Shown: piece by piece, positions 1 through 7,365 of the stretch | Numbering within the stretch: the stretch's first letter is position 1 | Layout: each line of letters opens with the position of its first letter | Assembly (NCBI GenBank): GCA_023489375.1 | Contig: JAMDCX010000059.1 | Span: forward strand, 1-13,057 | Length of the DNA: 13,057 bases | Direction of reading: 5' to 3' | Origin: Planctomycetota bacterium | Lineage (GTDB): Bacteria; Planctomycetota; Phycisphaerae; WQYP01 | The notes under the pieces: model-generated | What the model saw: only the letters and a program-made list of their open reading frames with translations | Databases searched by the model: none | What the model was told of the DNA's origin: nothing | Made by a program: the position numbers and the translations under genes

Positions 1-4
1 TAAC

Positions 5-445
5 TTAACTTCCCCCTCGCTGTAATAAAAACCTTGATTTTCAGCCTTTTCACCGTCATATACTTGCTACATTTAGCCCAATGCCCAGGCCGCCAAAGCT
101 CTGGGCTTCGGATAATTCCAGAGTCTCCAAGTCCACCAACTCCTTGCCCTGTAAGACTTGGGAAATAAGTTCGCGTATAGGAGGCGGCAAGTGAGTGACA
201 TTACAAATGGTGCGTGATCGCGGCCCCTGTGGGGTGCGGAAGGATTGTCGCACCAGAAAAGAGCAGTAGGTAGCCTTGCCGTGTTTACAGATGGTCTTCT
301 GCATAAACATACGAGCTACATAATACACCACACATCATGTTAAATCAAGCATACCAATAAAATATTAAACCATAATAGTACTTGCTACATTTTACCTCAA
401 AACCGCGCTTTTTCGGGCTTTTTTGCAAAACCAACGGGAAGTTAA
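5..445 (-). mobile_element. Internally deleted IS copy (IS1634-like), both ends retained
   Basis: A 441-bp unit bounded by the 10-bp inverted repeat TTAACTTCCC (5-14) and GGGAAGTTAA (436-445). The visible left flank, taac (1-4), matches the end of the right flank, gctaac (446-451). This is compatible with a 6-bp target duplication cut by the window edge. Bases 256-445 are identical, as reverse complement, to 12868-13057, the start of a second copy. A full IS1634-type element carries a transposase of roughly 500 residues or more, whereas this one has room for only 84 codons, so it is a miniature non-autonomous derivative. The family call is inferred from the transposase N-terminus alone. A 14-bp direct repeat (TACTTGCTACATTT at 61-74 and 379-392) lies inside each end. 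Confidence 0.7.
56..310 (-). pseudogene. Transposase remnant: N-terminus joined to a short C-terminal tail
   Basis: An 84-codon frame with ATG at 310; GTG codons further upstream could extend it. The N-terminal ~70 residues (MFMQKT..., then RTPQGPRSRTICN around residues 25-37) resemble the small N-terminal domain of IS1634/IS4-like DDE transposases, which typically carry an R-T-P-x-G-P-R-x-R-T motif. No catalytic DDE core is present. After SFGGL the frame runs straight into GIGLNVASI and stops 51 bp before the outer inverted repeat, which looks like the original C-terminal tail. The simplest reading is an in-frame internal deletion removing most of the transposase. It cannot transpose itself but might be moved in trans. 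Confidence 0.6.
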
Positions 446-568
446 GCTAACATTGATCTCCCGTATGGTAATGCAGATGCCCTTGCTAAAATTTCTAATC
501 TCAAATTCAACAGGAGCCTGGCCGCCGCAAGATTTTGCTATGCCATAAGGGGTGATATTCCGCAATGA
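446..568 (+). pseudogene. 3' remnant of an unidentified gene cut by the IS
   Basis: From the IS edge an open plus-strand frame runs for 40 codons (reading A-N-I-D-L-P-Y-G-N...A-I-R-G-D-I-P-Q) and ends with TGA at 566-568. It has no start codon or ribosome binding site of its own, because the IS end supplies a stop immediately upstream (443-445). An intrinsic terminator-like hairpin follows 21 bp later. This is what the tail of a real gene whose 5' part was removed or displaced by the IS would look like. I do not recognise the protein. A competing minus-strand frame (start 577, running into the IS) has no visible ribosome binding site and is not supported by the terminator. Confidence 0.3.
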
Positions 569-589
569 TGCAAACATATTAGACGCTTT

Positions 590-621
590 ACGCCCGACAA
601 TATTAACGGTCAGGCGTTTTT
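590..621 (+). terminator. Probable rho-independent terminator
   Basis: ACGCCCGAC (590-598) pairs with GTCAGGCGT (609-617) with one mismatch across a 10-nt loop, and TTTTT follows at 617-621. This shape ends transcription on the plus strand, so it fits the truncated gene just upstream. An alternative is an operator for the MarR-family regulator, since an imperfect inverted repeat upstream of marR would also suit, but the T-run favours a terminator. Confidence 0.5.
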
Positions 622-687
622 AAATCCGCGCACGATTTCGAGGTGTGGTTCTGGACAGCTACTGTTAGGGGCCTTACAATTCAAGTG

Positions 688-1299
688 ATGAGTTCGCAGA
701 TTATTTATCTCAAGGACCTGCCCAAACATGAAACCCTCCGGGCCATGGCCAGGGATTATCCACAAGTGGATATAGCGGCGGTGGAACTTTATATTCTGCT
801 GTTAAGACTGGTCAACGATATGATTGCGGAGGTAGAAGCCCATCTGGGGCGGCATGGACTTTCGCGTGGACGGATCGCCATACTGATGATACTGCGTCAT
901 CAGAAAAAAGAGCGCATGTGTGCCGCGGAACTGGCCCGATATTGCGGCGTTTCCCGCCCCACCATGACGCAGATGTTGCGTGGGTTACGGCGCGCCGGTC
1001 TGGTACGCCGGAAACCGGCGGCATGCGATTTGCGTCGCAGTGTCATTTCCATTACCAGTCGGGGGCGGGCCGTGATGAAAGCAGTCATGCCGGATTATTA
1101 TCGAAAAATTCAAGCGTTTTCCGTCGGACTGAATCCCCGATCGCAGCAACAATTAATGACTGCCGCGCGGGCGATGCTGGCGGAATCGGCACTTTGGCGC
1201 CACAGCTCTGCAGCTCCACATCGCTCTGCGTCCCATGTGAAAATCCATGGTAAGCATGAGATAAAACAGGCGACATGGATCGCCGGAGTTCATGCGTGA
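688..1299 (+). CDS. MarR-family transcriptional regulator
   Basis: A predicted DNA-binding repressor of 203 residues that probably controls the efflux gene it overlaps. The sequence shows a helical N-terminus, then a winged helix-turn-helix with the recognition region CGVSRPTMTQMLRGLRRAGLV, a wing with D-L-R-R-S-V-I-S-I-T, and a C-terminal dimerisation helix ending near MLAES. This order is typical of MarR proteins. The last ~35 residues (WRHSSAAPHRS... to the stop) are low-complexity and outside the usual family length. The ATG at 688 is preferred because the preceding in-frame GTG at 643 would add a W-F-W-rich stretch unlike the family; no strong Shine-Dalgarno is visible for either. The stop TGA (1297-1299) overlaps the GTG at 1296 of the exporter, so the two are probably co-transcribed and translationally coupled. 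MarR proteins commonly respond to small phenolic or drug-like ligands; the ligand cannot be told here. Confidence 0.85.
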   Translation: MSSQIIYLKDLPKHETLRAMARDYPQVDIAAVELYILLLRLVNDMIAEVEAHLGRHGLSRGRIAILMILRHQKKERMCAAELARYCGVSRPTMTQMLRGLRRAGLVRRKPAACDLRRSVISITSRGRAVMKAVMPDYYRKIQAFSVGLNPRSQQQLMTAARAMLAESALWRHSSAAPHRSASHVKIHGKHEIKQATWIAGVHA

Positions 1300-2870
1300 G
1301 CACCGTGCTATCCCAGGATCACGCTTTGTGGAAGCCGCAGGTCAATCCCTGGATGATCGCCATTGCCGTCATGCTTGGAACGTTCATGGAGGTTCTGGAC
1401 ACCTCCATTGCCAATGTCGCGTTGCCGCATATTGCCGGCAGCATGTCGATTACCCCGGATGACGCCACCTGGGTGCTGACCAGTTATCTGATATCCAATG
1501 CGGTGGTGCTGACGGCGGCGGGCTGGCTGAGCCGGACGTTTGGGCGCAAGCGATTTTTATTAACGTGCATCGCTGTTTTCGCAGCGGCCTCGGTCATGGC
1601 GGGGGCCGCTCCCAATTTTCCCTTTCTGATTGTGGCGCTGGTTATTCAAGGCGCTGGAGGCGGGGCCTTGCAGCCCAGCGCTCAGGCTATTTTGCTGGAA
1701 AGTTTTCCACGTGAAAAACACGGTCAGGCCATGGCGTTTTACACCTTTGGGGTGATTTGCGCACCGGTAATCGGTCCTACGCTGGGCGGCTGGATAACGG
1801 ATTCATTCTCATGGCGATGGGTCTTTTATATTAATATTCCTGTGGCGGCATTGGCGTTTCTGATGGTGGATGCATACGTCGAAGATCCCCCCTATATCCG
1901 CCATGCGATAAAAACGAAACTGGATACGGTGGGATTTATCCTGCTGGCGATCTGGATTGCAGCCTTACAGATCATGCTGGATAAAGGCCAGGATGCGGAT
2001 TGGTTTGGAGCTGTATGGGTAAGATGGTTCGCCGCCGTGGCCCTGTTAGGGTTTCTGGCGTTTGTAGCCTGGGAGTTAACCGCCGACACACCGCTGGTGG
2101 ATTTGCGCGTGTTAAAAAACCGTAATTTGCTTATTGGAACGGTGCTGATATTTATCATGGGTATCGTGTTGTACGCCACCACCGCGCTGCTGCCATTGTT
2201 TTTACAAACCATCATGGGCTACTCGGCGTTGAAAAGCGGTTTTGCGGTCAGTCCGCGCGGAATCGGATCCGTGGTGGGCATATTGGTCATTGGGCGTTTG
2301 ACCAATCTCATTGATAACCGTTTTTTAATGGTCAGCTCCCTGGTGATTCTGGCGTATTCCAGCTTTTTGCTCGGACACCTGGACACCAAAATCGCCATGT
2401 TCAGCGTCACCTGGCCCATTATTATCAATGGTTTTGCCACCAGTATGTTTTTTATTCCATTAACAACGACTGCGGTAGGCACATTGCGTAACGACCAGAT
2501 GGGCAATGGTGCCAGCATTTTTAATCTGATGCGGAACATAGGAGGAGCTTTTGGCATTTCCATTACCACGGCGCTGCTGAGCCGGGAAAGTCAGCGGAAT
2601 CAGGATATGCTGGTATCCCACACCACGCCGCTTAGCCCTGTTTGCAATGCGCAGCTGGAGAAAATGCAGAATATGTTAGCCCTTCATCCGTCTATTGCCA
2701 CCGCCCACCAACAGGCGCTGGGATGGCTTTATGAAATTGTTGGCCGCCAGGCCGGGGTTATGGCTTATGTTTTTAATTTCCGCTTAATGGCGTTGCTGGT
2801 GTTGGGCTGTATTCCAATTGTATTTTTCCTGAAAATACCGACTCATCGCGTAAAAACTCAGGTGCATTAA
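1296..2870 (+). CDS. DHA2-family MFS multidrug efflux transporter (EmrB/QacA type)
   Basis: A proton-driven exporter of the inner membrane, 524 residues, with a hydrophobic pattern fitting 14 transmembrane helices. Diagnostic motifs are LDTSIANVALP in helix 1 (about residues 34-44), GWLSRTFGRKR between helices 2 and 3 (76-86, motif A), and GVICAPVIGPTLGG in helix 5 (152-165, the antiporter motif C). The GTG at 1296 is favoured because GGAG lies 8 nt upstream (1284-1287) and because it overlaps the upstream stop as GTGA. An ATG at 1275 would add seven residues and has only a poor ribosome binding site. EmrB-type pumps of Gram-negative cells usually work with an EmrA/HlyD adaptor and a TolC-like channel, and neither is encoded next door. 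It may therefore act alone or use adaptors encoded elsewhere. Substrates are unknown. Confidence 0.92.
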   Translation: MSTVLSQDHALWKPQVNPWMIAIAVMLGTFMEVLDTSIANVALPHIAGSMSITPDDATWVLTSYLISNAVVLTAAGWLSRTFGRKRFLLTCIAVFAAASVMAGAAPNFPFLIVALVIQGAGGGALQPSAQAILLESFPREKHGQAMAFYTFGVICAPVIGPTLGGWITDSFSWRWVFYINIPVAALAFLMVDAYVEDPPYIRHAIKTKLDTVGFILLAIWIAALQIMLDKGQDADWFGAVWVRWFAAVALLGFLAFVAWELTADTPLVDLRVLKNRNLLIGTVLIFIMGIVLYATTALLPLFLQTIMGYSALKSGFAVSPRGIGSVVGILVIGRLTNLIDNRFLMVSSLVILAYSSFLLGHLDTKIAMFSVTWPIIINGFATSMFFIPLTTTAVGTLRNDQMGNGASIFNLMRNIGGAFGISITTALLSRESQRNQDMLVSHTTPLSPVCNAQLEKMQNMLALHPSIATAHQQALGWLYEIVGRQAGVMAYVFNFRLMALLVLGCIPIVFFLKIPTHRVKTQVH

Positions 2871-2979
2871 CGCCTCGGCAGACAATAATTTTTCGGTTGT
2901 ACGTTTGGGGAGCCGGCTTTTATACGATAAAGGCCCGTCTGGCTGTGAAAGGTTACTATCTTGTTTTTCTCATTCCGGG
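2871..2979. other. Convergent intergenic gap, no clear terminator
   Basis: A 109-bp stretch between the stops of the exporter and the oxidoreductase. It contains a short self-complementary AGCCGGCT followed by TTTT, but the stem is too weak for a confident terminator. No open frame or repeat stands out. Confidence 0.4.
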
Positions 2980-4995
2980 TCAGACTTCCAGATTCAACCA
3001 GCGTAGCTGCTCCGGTGTAAGCTGAATTTTCAAGGCCGCAAAACTCTCACGCATTTCATCAATGGTGGCCGGGCCGATCATAGGGAAAGTCATAAAGGGC
3101 TGGCCAAGCACATACGCCAGGGCTATGACTATGGGAGTTACACCAAGTTTTCGCCCCAGTTCGCGGGCGCGCTGCTGCCGGCGAAAATTATCCGGGGAAT
3201 ACCAGCACCGCGCCAGTTCCACGTCGGCGGTTTTTTCCGGAGCGGCGCGATCTGTAAAAAACCCCCGCGCCTGACTGCTCCAGGGCATGATAATGATCTC
3301 ATTGTTTTCCAGCCAGATACGCCAATCCCGATCCGCCGATGACAGCCCGCCTGCCCAGGGCGGATGGATCATCCGGGCTAAACTGAACTGATTGCTGATG
3401 GCGGCAAACGGCGTAAGCCCGCGTGATAGTGCGCTGGCGTTAAAGGCTTCAATACGCGGCATGCTCCAATTGGAGCAGCCAAGCGCGCCAATCCGCCCGG
3501 CACGCAGATGTTCATTGAGTACATCGACAAATTCATCCACGGGAACAGCGGGATTATCTCCGTGTATCATATACATATCAAGATAATTCGTTTTCAGACG
3601 TTCCAGACTTTCCAGCAACTGCCGGGTCAGGGCCGCCGGATTACAATCCGGTATATGCGCACCCTGGCCCAGAATGACCACCTGTTCCCGGATTCTACGA
3701 TTGGCTATCCACGCCCCCAAGGCCCGTTCACATACACCGCCGCCATAAATATGAGCGGTATCAAAGGTATTCCCGCCGCGCTGGAAATAATCATCCAGCA
3801 TGGCCTCAGCCATGGGAAAATCGGCGATGCTGATTTTATCCACGCCGAAAATAAGACGCGACAACGGCTTTTCCAACCCCGGTATGCGTCCATATTGCAT
3901 CGGATTCGGCGAGCGCACCGTGAGCGGCAACCCGTGCGGAGGAGTTAACCGATTTTCCGGTTTTTCGTCATCGTAGATCAGCCCTAGGATTCGCCGCCAG
4001 CGATCCAGCGTTTTCATGTTGCCCAGCGTGTCGGCCCAGCGCATCGCCGGCCATTCTGCTTCCTGTCCGCCTTGCGTAACAGCCTTCGCCACCACATCCG
4101 CCTCCAGCGTGTAGACATCCGCGGGGGCCTCAACGGTAATCTCTTCCGGTGGGCGTCCATGACGGCGGATAATGATTTTATTGCCCTTCGGTTGCGGAAT
4201 CCAAAGCCAGGGAATGTAAATACTGCCACCGGAACCGTAGATGTGAACATCATTATCCAGGGCGCATTGCACCGCCGCATTGATACTGGCCATGACACGG
4301 TTGGGAAACGTCAGCAGCAGTGAGGCCATTTCATCCACCCGGCTTTTTTCACCGATGATACCGGAAGCCGCCACCGAAACCGGGTCGAGAAAATCTTTTC
4401 CCGCCGCCACCCCGGCGATCAGCCGGGCCAGCGAGACCGGGTAACATCCGACGTCGAGTATGCCTCCACCGCCTAAAGTATGATTGAGTATCCGATGCTC
4501 AAAATTCAGGGCGCACTGAAAACCGAAATTAGCGTGGATCATTCGCACATCGTGAATCACGCCATCGCGTATCAGCTGGATCAACCGGTCCATCAACGGA
4601 TGGCAGCGGTACATCAACGCTTCCATGAGGAACACGCGGTTTTCGCGGGCGGCCTCAATGATCCGCATGGCGTCGGCGTAATTCAAAGCCAGCGGTTTTT
4701 CACACAAGATGTGTTTGCCGGCGCCGGCAGCGCGGATGGCCCAGCGTGCATGATATGGATGTGGCGTGGCGATATAAACCACTTCAACCGCCGTATCCAT
4801 CAGCAGCTCTTCACAACTGGCGTACCGGGTAATGGACGCTTCCGGTAAAAAATCCCGGCCAAAATGTTCTACGGATTCCGGGCGACGACTGGCTACCGCC
4901 ACCAGTCGTCCGGTTTTGGACGCCGCTAAATTTTTGGCGAACTTGCCGGCCATGACACCGGTACCCAGAATACCCCAGCGTAACAATTCCGCCAT
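2980..4995 (-). CDS. Fused Gfo/Idh/MocA oxidoreductase and aldo/keto reductase
   Basis: A 671-residue protein with two NAD(P)-linked domains. Residues ~6-335 form a Gfo/Idh/MocA dehydrogenase with the nucleotide-binding GILGTG at 8-13, the conserved EKP at 99-101 and GGGILDVGCYP near 176-186, similar to the dihydrodiol dehydrogenase branch. Residues ~375-671 form an aldo/keto reductase barrel with NTFDTAHIYGGG (Asp412, Tyr417), MYMIHGDNP (His478) and a late IGPATIDEMRES segment that suits the cofactor-binding end. The position where this family normally has the catalytic lysine (consensus like K-G-G-H or K-G-A-H) reads GQGAHIP, with Gln444 encoded by CAG. The ATG at 4995 is chosen because GGAG sits 5 nt upstream; an in-frame GTG at 5001 is less likely. 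Both domains act on sugar-like or carbonyl substrates in known relatives. The substrate here cannot be named, and the gene stands alone on its strand. Confidence 0.85.
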   Translation of the reverse strand: MAELLRWGILGTGVMAGKFAKNLAASKTGRLVAVASRRPESVEHFGRDFLPEASITRYASCEELLMDTAVEVVYIATPHPYHARWAIRAAGAGKHILCEKPLALNYADAMRIIEAARENRVFLMEALMYRCHPLMDRLIQLIRDGVIHDVRMIHANFGFQCALNFEHRILNHTLGGGGILDVGCYPVSLARLIAGVAAGKDFLDPVSVAASGIIGEKSRVDEMASLLLTFPNRVMASINAAVQCALDNDVHIYGSGGSIYIPWLWIPQPKGNKIIIRRHGRPPEEITVEAPADVYTLEADVVAKAVTQGGQEAEWPAMRWADTLGNMKTLDRWRRILGLIYDDEKPENRLTPPHGLPLTVRSPNPMQYGRIPGLEKPLSRLIFGVDKISIADFPMAEAMLDDYFQRGGNTFDTAHIYGGGVCERALGAWIANRRIREQVVILGQGAHIPDCNPAALTRQLLESLERLKTNYLDMYMIHGDNPAVPVDEFVDVLNEHLRAGRIGALGCSNWSMPRIEAFNASALSRGLTPFAAISNQFSLARMIHPPWAGGLSSADRDWRIWLENNEIIIMPWSSQARGFFTDRAAPEKTADVELARCWYSPDNFRRQQRARELGRKLGVTPIVIALAYVLGQPFMTFPMIGPATIDEMRESFAALKIQLTPEQLRWLNLEV

Positions 4996-5221
4996 AAACA
5001 CTCCGGTTTCGTAGAACGCTCTTGAACTGGCGCGCCATGCACGCTATACATTAACAATGATAAACCTGTTCACGCCGGGATGCAAATACTGCAGGATGGG
5101 GGTGCGGCCATATTTTTTGGCCAAAGCCCCACATCCATCACTTAGGAACGAGATCGCAATAACTTCCACAAGTGGTTGTACCGATTGGTACGTGGATTCC
5201 GGAGCACTGTCCGTCAAATAG

Positions 5222-5240
5222 CCACCGGCTTGGCCGGTGG
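5222..5240. repeat. Perfect palindrome, 8-bp stem and 3-nt loop
   Basis: CCACCGGC-ttg-GCCGGTGG is fully self-complementary. No T-run follows on either strand, so it does not look like an intrinsic terminator. It is likely a dispersed intergenic palindrome of the kind common in these phyla. Confidence 0.6.
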
Positions 5241-5312
5241 TGGAGTATTCAATGGTAATGCCAATCGGAAAGTTATTACGGTCCCATTCCTTAGCTTGAA
5301 TATTAAAGAAAT

Positions 5313-5329
5313 GCGGGCGTCTCGCCCGC
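5313..5329. repeat. Perfect palindrome, 7-bp stem and 3-nt loop
   Basis: GCGGGCG-tct-CGCCCGC. From memory, very similar GC-rich palindromes are scattered between genes in Planctomycetota and Verrucomicrobiota. It supplies the arginine-rich start of the overlapping minus-strand frame, which is a reason to doubt that start. Confidence 0.6.
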
Positions 5330-5383
5330 CGTCGCCTCAAGGGGTTGATTGCCTATAAGTACCAATGGATGTTCTGGAAACAG

Positions 5384-5507
5384 AAGAAACGTTCACGGTC
5401 ATGTCGACGGGCCAGAATTACCGCGGTTTTGACATAGCCCCAAGGGTGGTAATCCCTTGTGGTGCAGGCTTCCAGCCTGCCCAGTCGCACCTTCGTGAAC
5501 GGTTACG
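5384..5507 (+). mobile_element. 124-bp miniature inverted-repeat element, copy A
   Basis: A 124-bp unit flanked by the perfect 6-bp direct repeat AAACAG (5378-5383 and 5508-5513), a target-site duplication. Its right terminus is CGTGAACGGTTACG (5494-5507). The left terminus has decayed at four of its first six positions but keeps CGTTCACG (5390-5397). Across the 117 bp from 5391 it aligns without gaps to the reverse complement of copy B (8138-8261), with about nine mismatches by eye. An internal palindrome GCAGGCT-tcc-AGCCTGC sits at 5464-5480. It encodes no transposase, so it must have been moved in trans. It lies 53 bp beyond the metK stop, so metK transcripts probably read into it. Confidence 0.85.
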
Positions 5508-5560
5508 AAACAGGTATCCATTTGAATGCCACAATTTCTGGCCGTACCTGCGGGATGTCA

Positions 5561-6802
5561 CTACACCATGGCGGGTACGGTTTTTTTCACAGTTTTTACA
5601 CCGGCCAGCCGGGCCAGTTCATCCGCCTTGTCGGTCAATTCCCATGTAAATTGCGGTAATTCGCGACCAAAATGCCCGTGGCGCGCTGTTTCACGATAAA
5701 TAGGCCGCAGTAAATTCAGATGTTTGATAATACTTTGTGGCTTAAGCGGAAATACTTTTCGTACCAGGTCGCTGAGGACTTGTTCATCAATAACAGCTGT
5801 ATTTTCAGTATCTACCAGTACACTGACCGGTTCGGCCACGCCAATGGCATAACTGAGTTGTACTTCGCACGCGGTGGCCAAACCAGCCGCTACAACATTT
5901 TTGGCGATGTAACGGGCCATGTAGCTCGCGGAGCGATCGACCTTGGAAGGGTCTTTGCCGGAAAAGGCGCCACCGCCGTGACTGCCGCGCCCGCCGTAGG
6001 TATCCACGATAATTTTCCTCCCGGTCAGGCCGGAATCTCCCTGTGGGCCACCGATAAGGAATTTTCCGGTCGGATTGATATGGAAGATGATCTCATTATT
6101 CCAAAGCTGGGGACATTCGGCCATCACGACGGGTTTAATGATTTTTTCAATAACCTGACGCCGGGCGGCATCGGAAAAACTGTCCGTATTTTTTTCCACC
6201 GCCTCTTCGGTGTGTTGTGTAGAAATCACCACGGTATGCAGGCGATGTGGCCGATTATCAATATATTCCACTGTCACCTGACTTTTGGCGTCCGGCCGCA
6301 GCCAGGGAATGGAACCGTCACGCCGCACCCTGGCCTGCTGCTCCACCAGACGGTGGCTGAGATAAATCGGCAGCGGCATCAGGGACCGCGTTTCATTGCA
6401 GGCGAAACCAAACATGATGCCCTGATCTCCGGCCCCCTGTTCTCTGGCGTCCGAGGCGGTTACGCCGCGGGAAATATCAGCGGATTGACCGTGTACGGCC
6501 CGCAGCACCGCGCAGCTCCGATAGTCGAAACCCGTGCGGGGATCGTCGTAACCGATTTCCCGGATGGTTTCCCGGACGGTATCTTCCGCCCGGTTCAGGG
6601 CTTCAATACCCGCCTGATTATGCACCGTCACTTCGCCGGCCAGTACTACCAATCCGGTGGTTACCAGCGTTTCACAGGCAACACGCGCCTGCGCATCAAC
6701 CGCCAGCAGTGAATCCAGGATGGAATCGGAAATCTGATCCGCAACCTTATCGGGATGGCCCATGCTGACGGATTCACTGGTAAACAAGTGTTTTTTAGTC
6801 AT
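5561..6802 (-). CDS. metK: S-adenosylmethionine synthase
   Basis: It makes S-adenosylmethionine from methionine and ATP in the cytoplasm, feeding methylation and the radical-SAM enzymes. The 413 residues are slightly longer than the usual 380-400. Visible family motifs are GHPDK at 15-19, the signature GAGDQGIMFG at 123-132, the phosphate and metal loop GGGAFSGKDPSKVDRSA at 276-292, and a conserved PTGKFLIGGPQGDSGLTGRK at 244-263. The domains run uninterrupted and no key residue is missing. The start ATG at 6802 has AGAGG about 9 nt upstream. The gene is transcribed alone, divergently from the small membrane-protein genes. I looked for a SAM-sensing riboswitch in its leader and recognised none. 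A long antisense open frame across it is a by-product of codon composition. Confidence 0.98.
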   Translation of the reverse strand: MTKKHLFTSESVSMGHPDKVADQISDSILDSLLAVDAQARVACETLVTTGLVVLAGEVTVHNQAGIEALNRAEDTVRETIREIGYDDPRTGFDYRSCAVLRAVHGQSADISRGVTASDAREQGAGDQGIMFGFACNETRSLMPLPIYLSHRLVEQQARVRRDGSIPWLRPDAKSQVTVEYIDNRPHRLHTVVISTQHTEEAVEKNTDSFSDAARRQVIEKIIKPVVMAECPQLWNNEIIFHINPTGKFLIGGPQGDSGLTGRKIIVDTYGGRGSHGGGAFSGKDPSKVDRSASYMARYIAKNVVAAGLATACEVQLSYAIGVAEPVSVLVDTENTAVIDEQVLSDLVRKVFPLKPQSIIKHLNLLRPIYRETARHGHFGRELPQFTWELTDKADELARLAGVKTVKKTVPAMV

Positions 6803-7122
6803 TGCGTGATACCTCTTACATCATGGAAAATCTTATTTCTATCCACAACAAACAAAGTTCATTAGTATACTGTAATTTATGGTTTACGCCAAATGCTGCC
6901 CGCTGGGAACTGACGGTAGGGTGCGGCAATTTTTCCGGGCGGAGGCGTGATTTCCAGATTTAACACGCGGACCAGGGCCACGCGGCTAAAATACAACAAT
7001 ATGACAGGACGCCGCGAAATTGAGAGGGGGGCGTAAAGGATGGCAAAAAATATGCCACCCCACAGTTTCCGCTAAGCCGCTTTTGCCTTGACTTGCCGGA
7101 GCCGGAGATTATCATCTGAATT
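6803..7122. other. Divergent intergenic region between metK and the small-protein genes
   Basis: These 320 bp hold the metK ribosome binding site near the left edge and presumably promoters for both directions; no convincing -35/-10 pair could be chosen. A minus-strand stretch open from 7071 to 6877 is described separately. No repeats, tRNA or riboswitch fold was recognised. Confidence 0.4.
6877..7071 (-). other. Possible short open frame or gene remnant upstream of metK
   Basis: A 64-codon stop-to-stop frame on the metK strand. It begins with a hydrophobic stretch (WGGIFFAILYAPL...) and ends in a proline-rich tail (EITPPPGKIAAPYRQFPAG...). It has no ATG and only TTG or GTG candidates, with no clear ribosome binding site. 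The composition is protein-like, but the case for a real gene is weak; it could be the end of a lost gene. Confidence 0.15.
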
Positions 7123-7365
7123 ATGAAGTTTAATTGTATACATCGCCGGTTGCTTATCGCAGTTTGTCTGACGATCGCTCTGACCGTGCCAGCTATAAGT
7201 CATGCCCAGATAGCCCGAAAGAATATCAGCTCGGCCATTCCTTTGATGACCGCCAAGCGCAGTTCCATTCCGGTTTATCTTATTGCCTTTATTTCTCTGG
7301 CCGGGGTAGTAGCGGTAGCAATGCGCAGCGCCAATAGAGGAAAACGCCGAGGCGGCCGTGATTAA
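7123..7365 (+). CDS. Small membrane protein with signal sequence
   Basis: Eighty residues. The N-terminus has two arginines, then a hydrophobic core (LLIAVCLTIALTVPA) and AHA before Gln, which fits a signal peptide cleaved at about residue 29. A second hydrophobic helix (VYLIAFISLAGVVAVAM) follows, then a strongly basic tail (RSANRGKRRGGRD) likely to face the cytoplasm. The ribosome binding site is weak: GGAG lies about 15 nt before the ATG. It is the first of three small exported or membrane proteins on this strand. I do not recognise a family. Function is unknown, and it may be a scaffold or a subunit of an envelope complex. Confidence 0.55.
   Translation: MKFNCIHRRLLIAVCLTIALTVPAISHAQIARKNISSAIPLMTAKRSSIPVYLIAFISLAGVVAVAMRSANRGKRRGGRD

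Larger units (their letters stand above)
5044..5340 (-). pseudogene. Unrecognised gene fragment in a repeat-rich spacer
   Basis: An open frame of up to 98 codons that ends at 5044, shortly upstream of the oxidoreductase on the same strand. The central part reads like genuine protein (NNFPIGITIEYSTTGQ..., VEVIAISFLSDG..., KKYGRTPILQYLHPG), but I do not recognise a family. The only start for the full frame is TTG at 5340, and its first dozen codons (an arginine-rich run) come from the palindrome at 5313-5329, so the natural 5' end is probably missing. A second palindrome (5222-5240) lies inside the frame. It could be a decayed gene or a small real gene with an internal start; no good ribosome binding site was seen. 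Confidence 0.3.

Noticed and set aside
392..577. Minus-strand 61-codon frame entering the IS
   Set aside because: No ribosome binding site at its start, and its last third is IS sequence. The plus-strand tail with a terminator explains the region better, though not conclusively.
5401..5507. Open frame through the 124-bp element (MSTGQNYRGFDIAP...), also open in copy B
   Set aside because: Most differences between the two copies change the amino acid and the frame runs out into unrelated flanks, so it is not under protein selection. It is likely a source of spurious annotated proteins.
5720..6712. 330-codon open frame antisense to metK
   Set aside because: metK on the other strand has every family motif; the antisense frame has no recognisable domain and is a composition shadow.
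6803..7122. SAM riboswitch upstream of metK
   Set aside because: I looked for a structured leader with conserved SAM-riboswitch cores and a following terminator on the minus strand and recognised none; a covariance-model scan would settle it.
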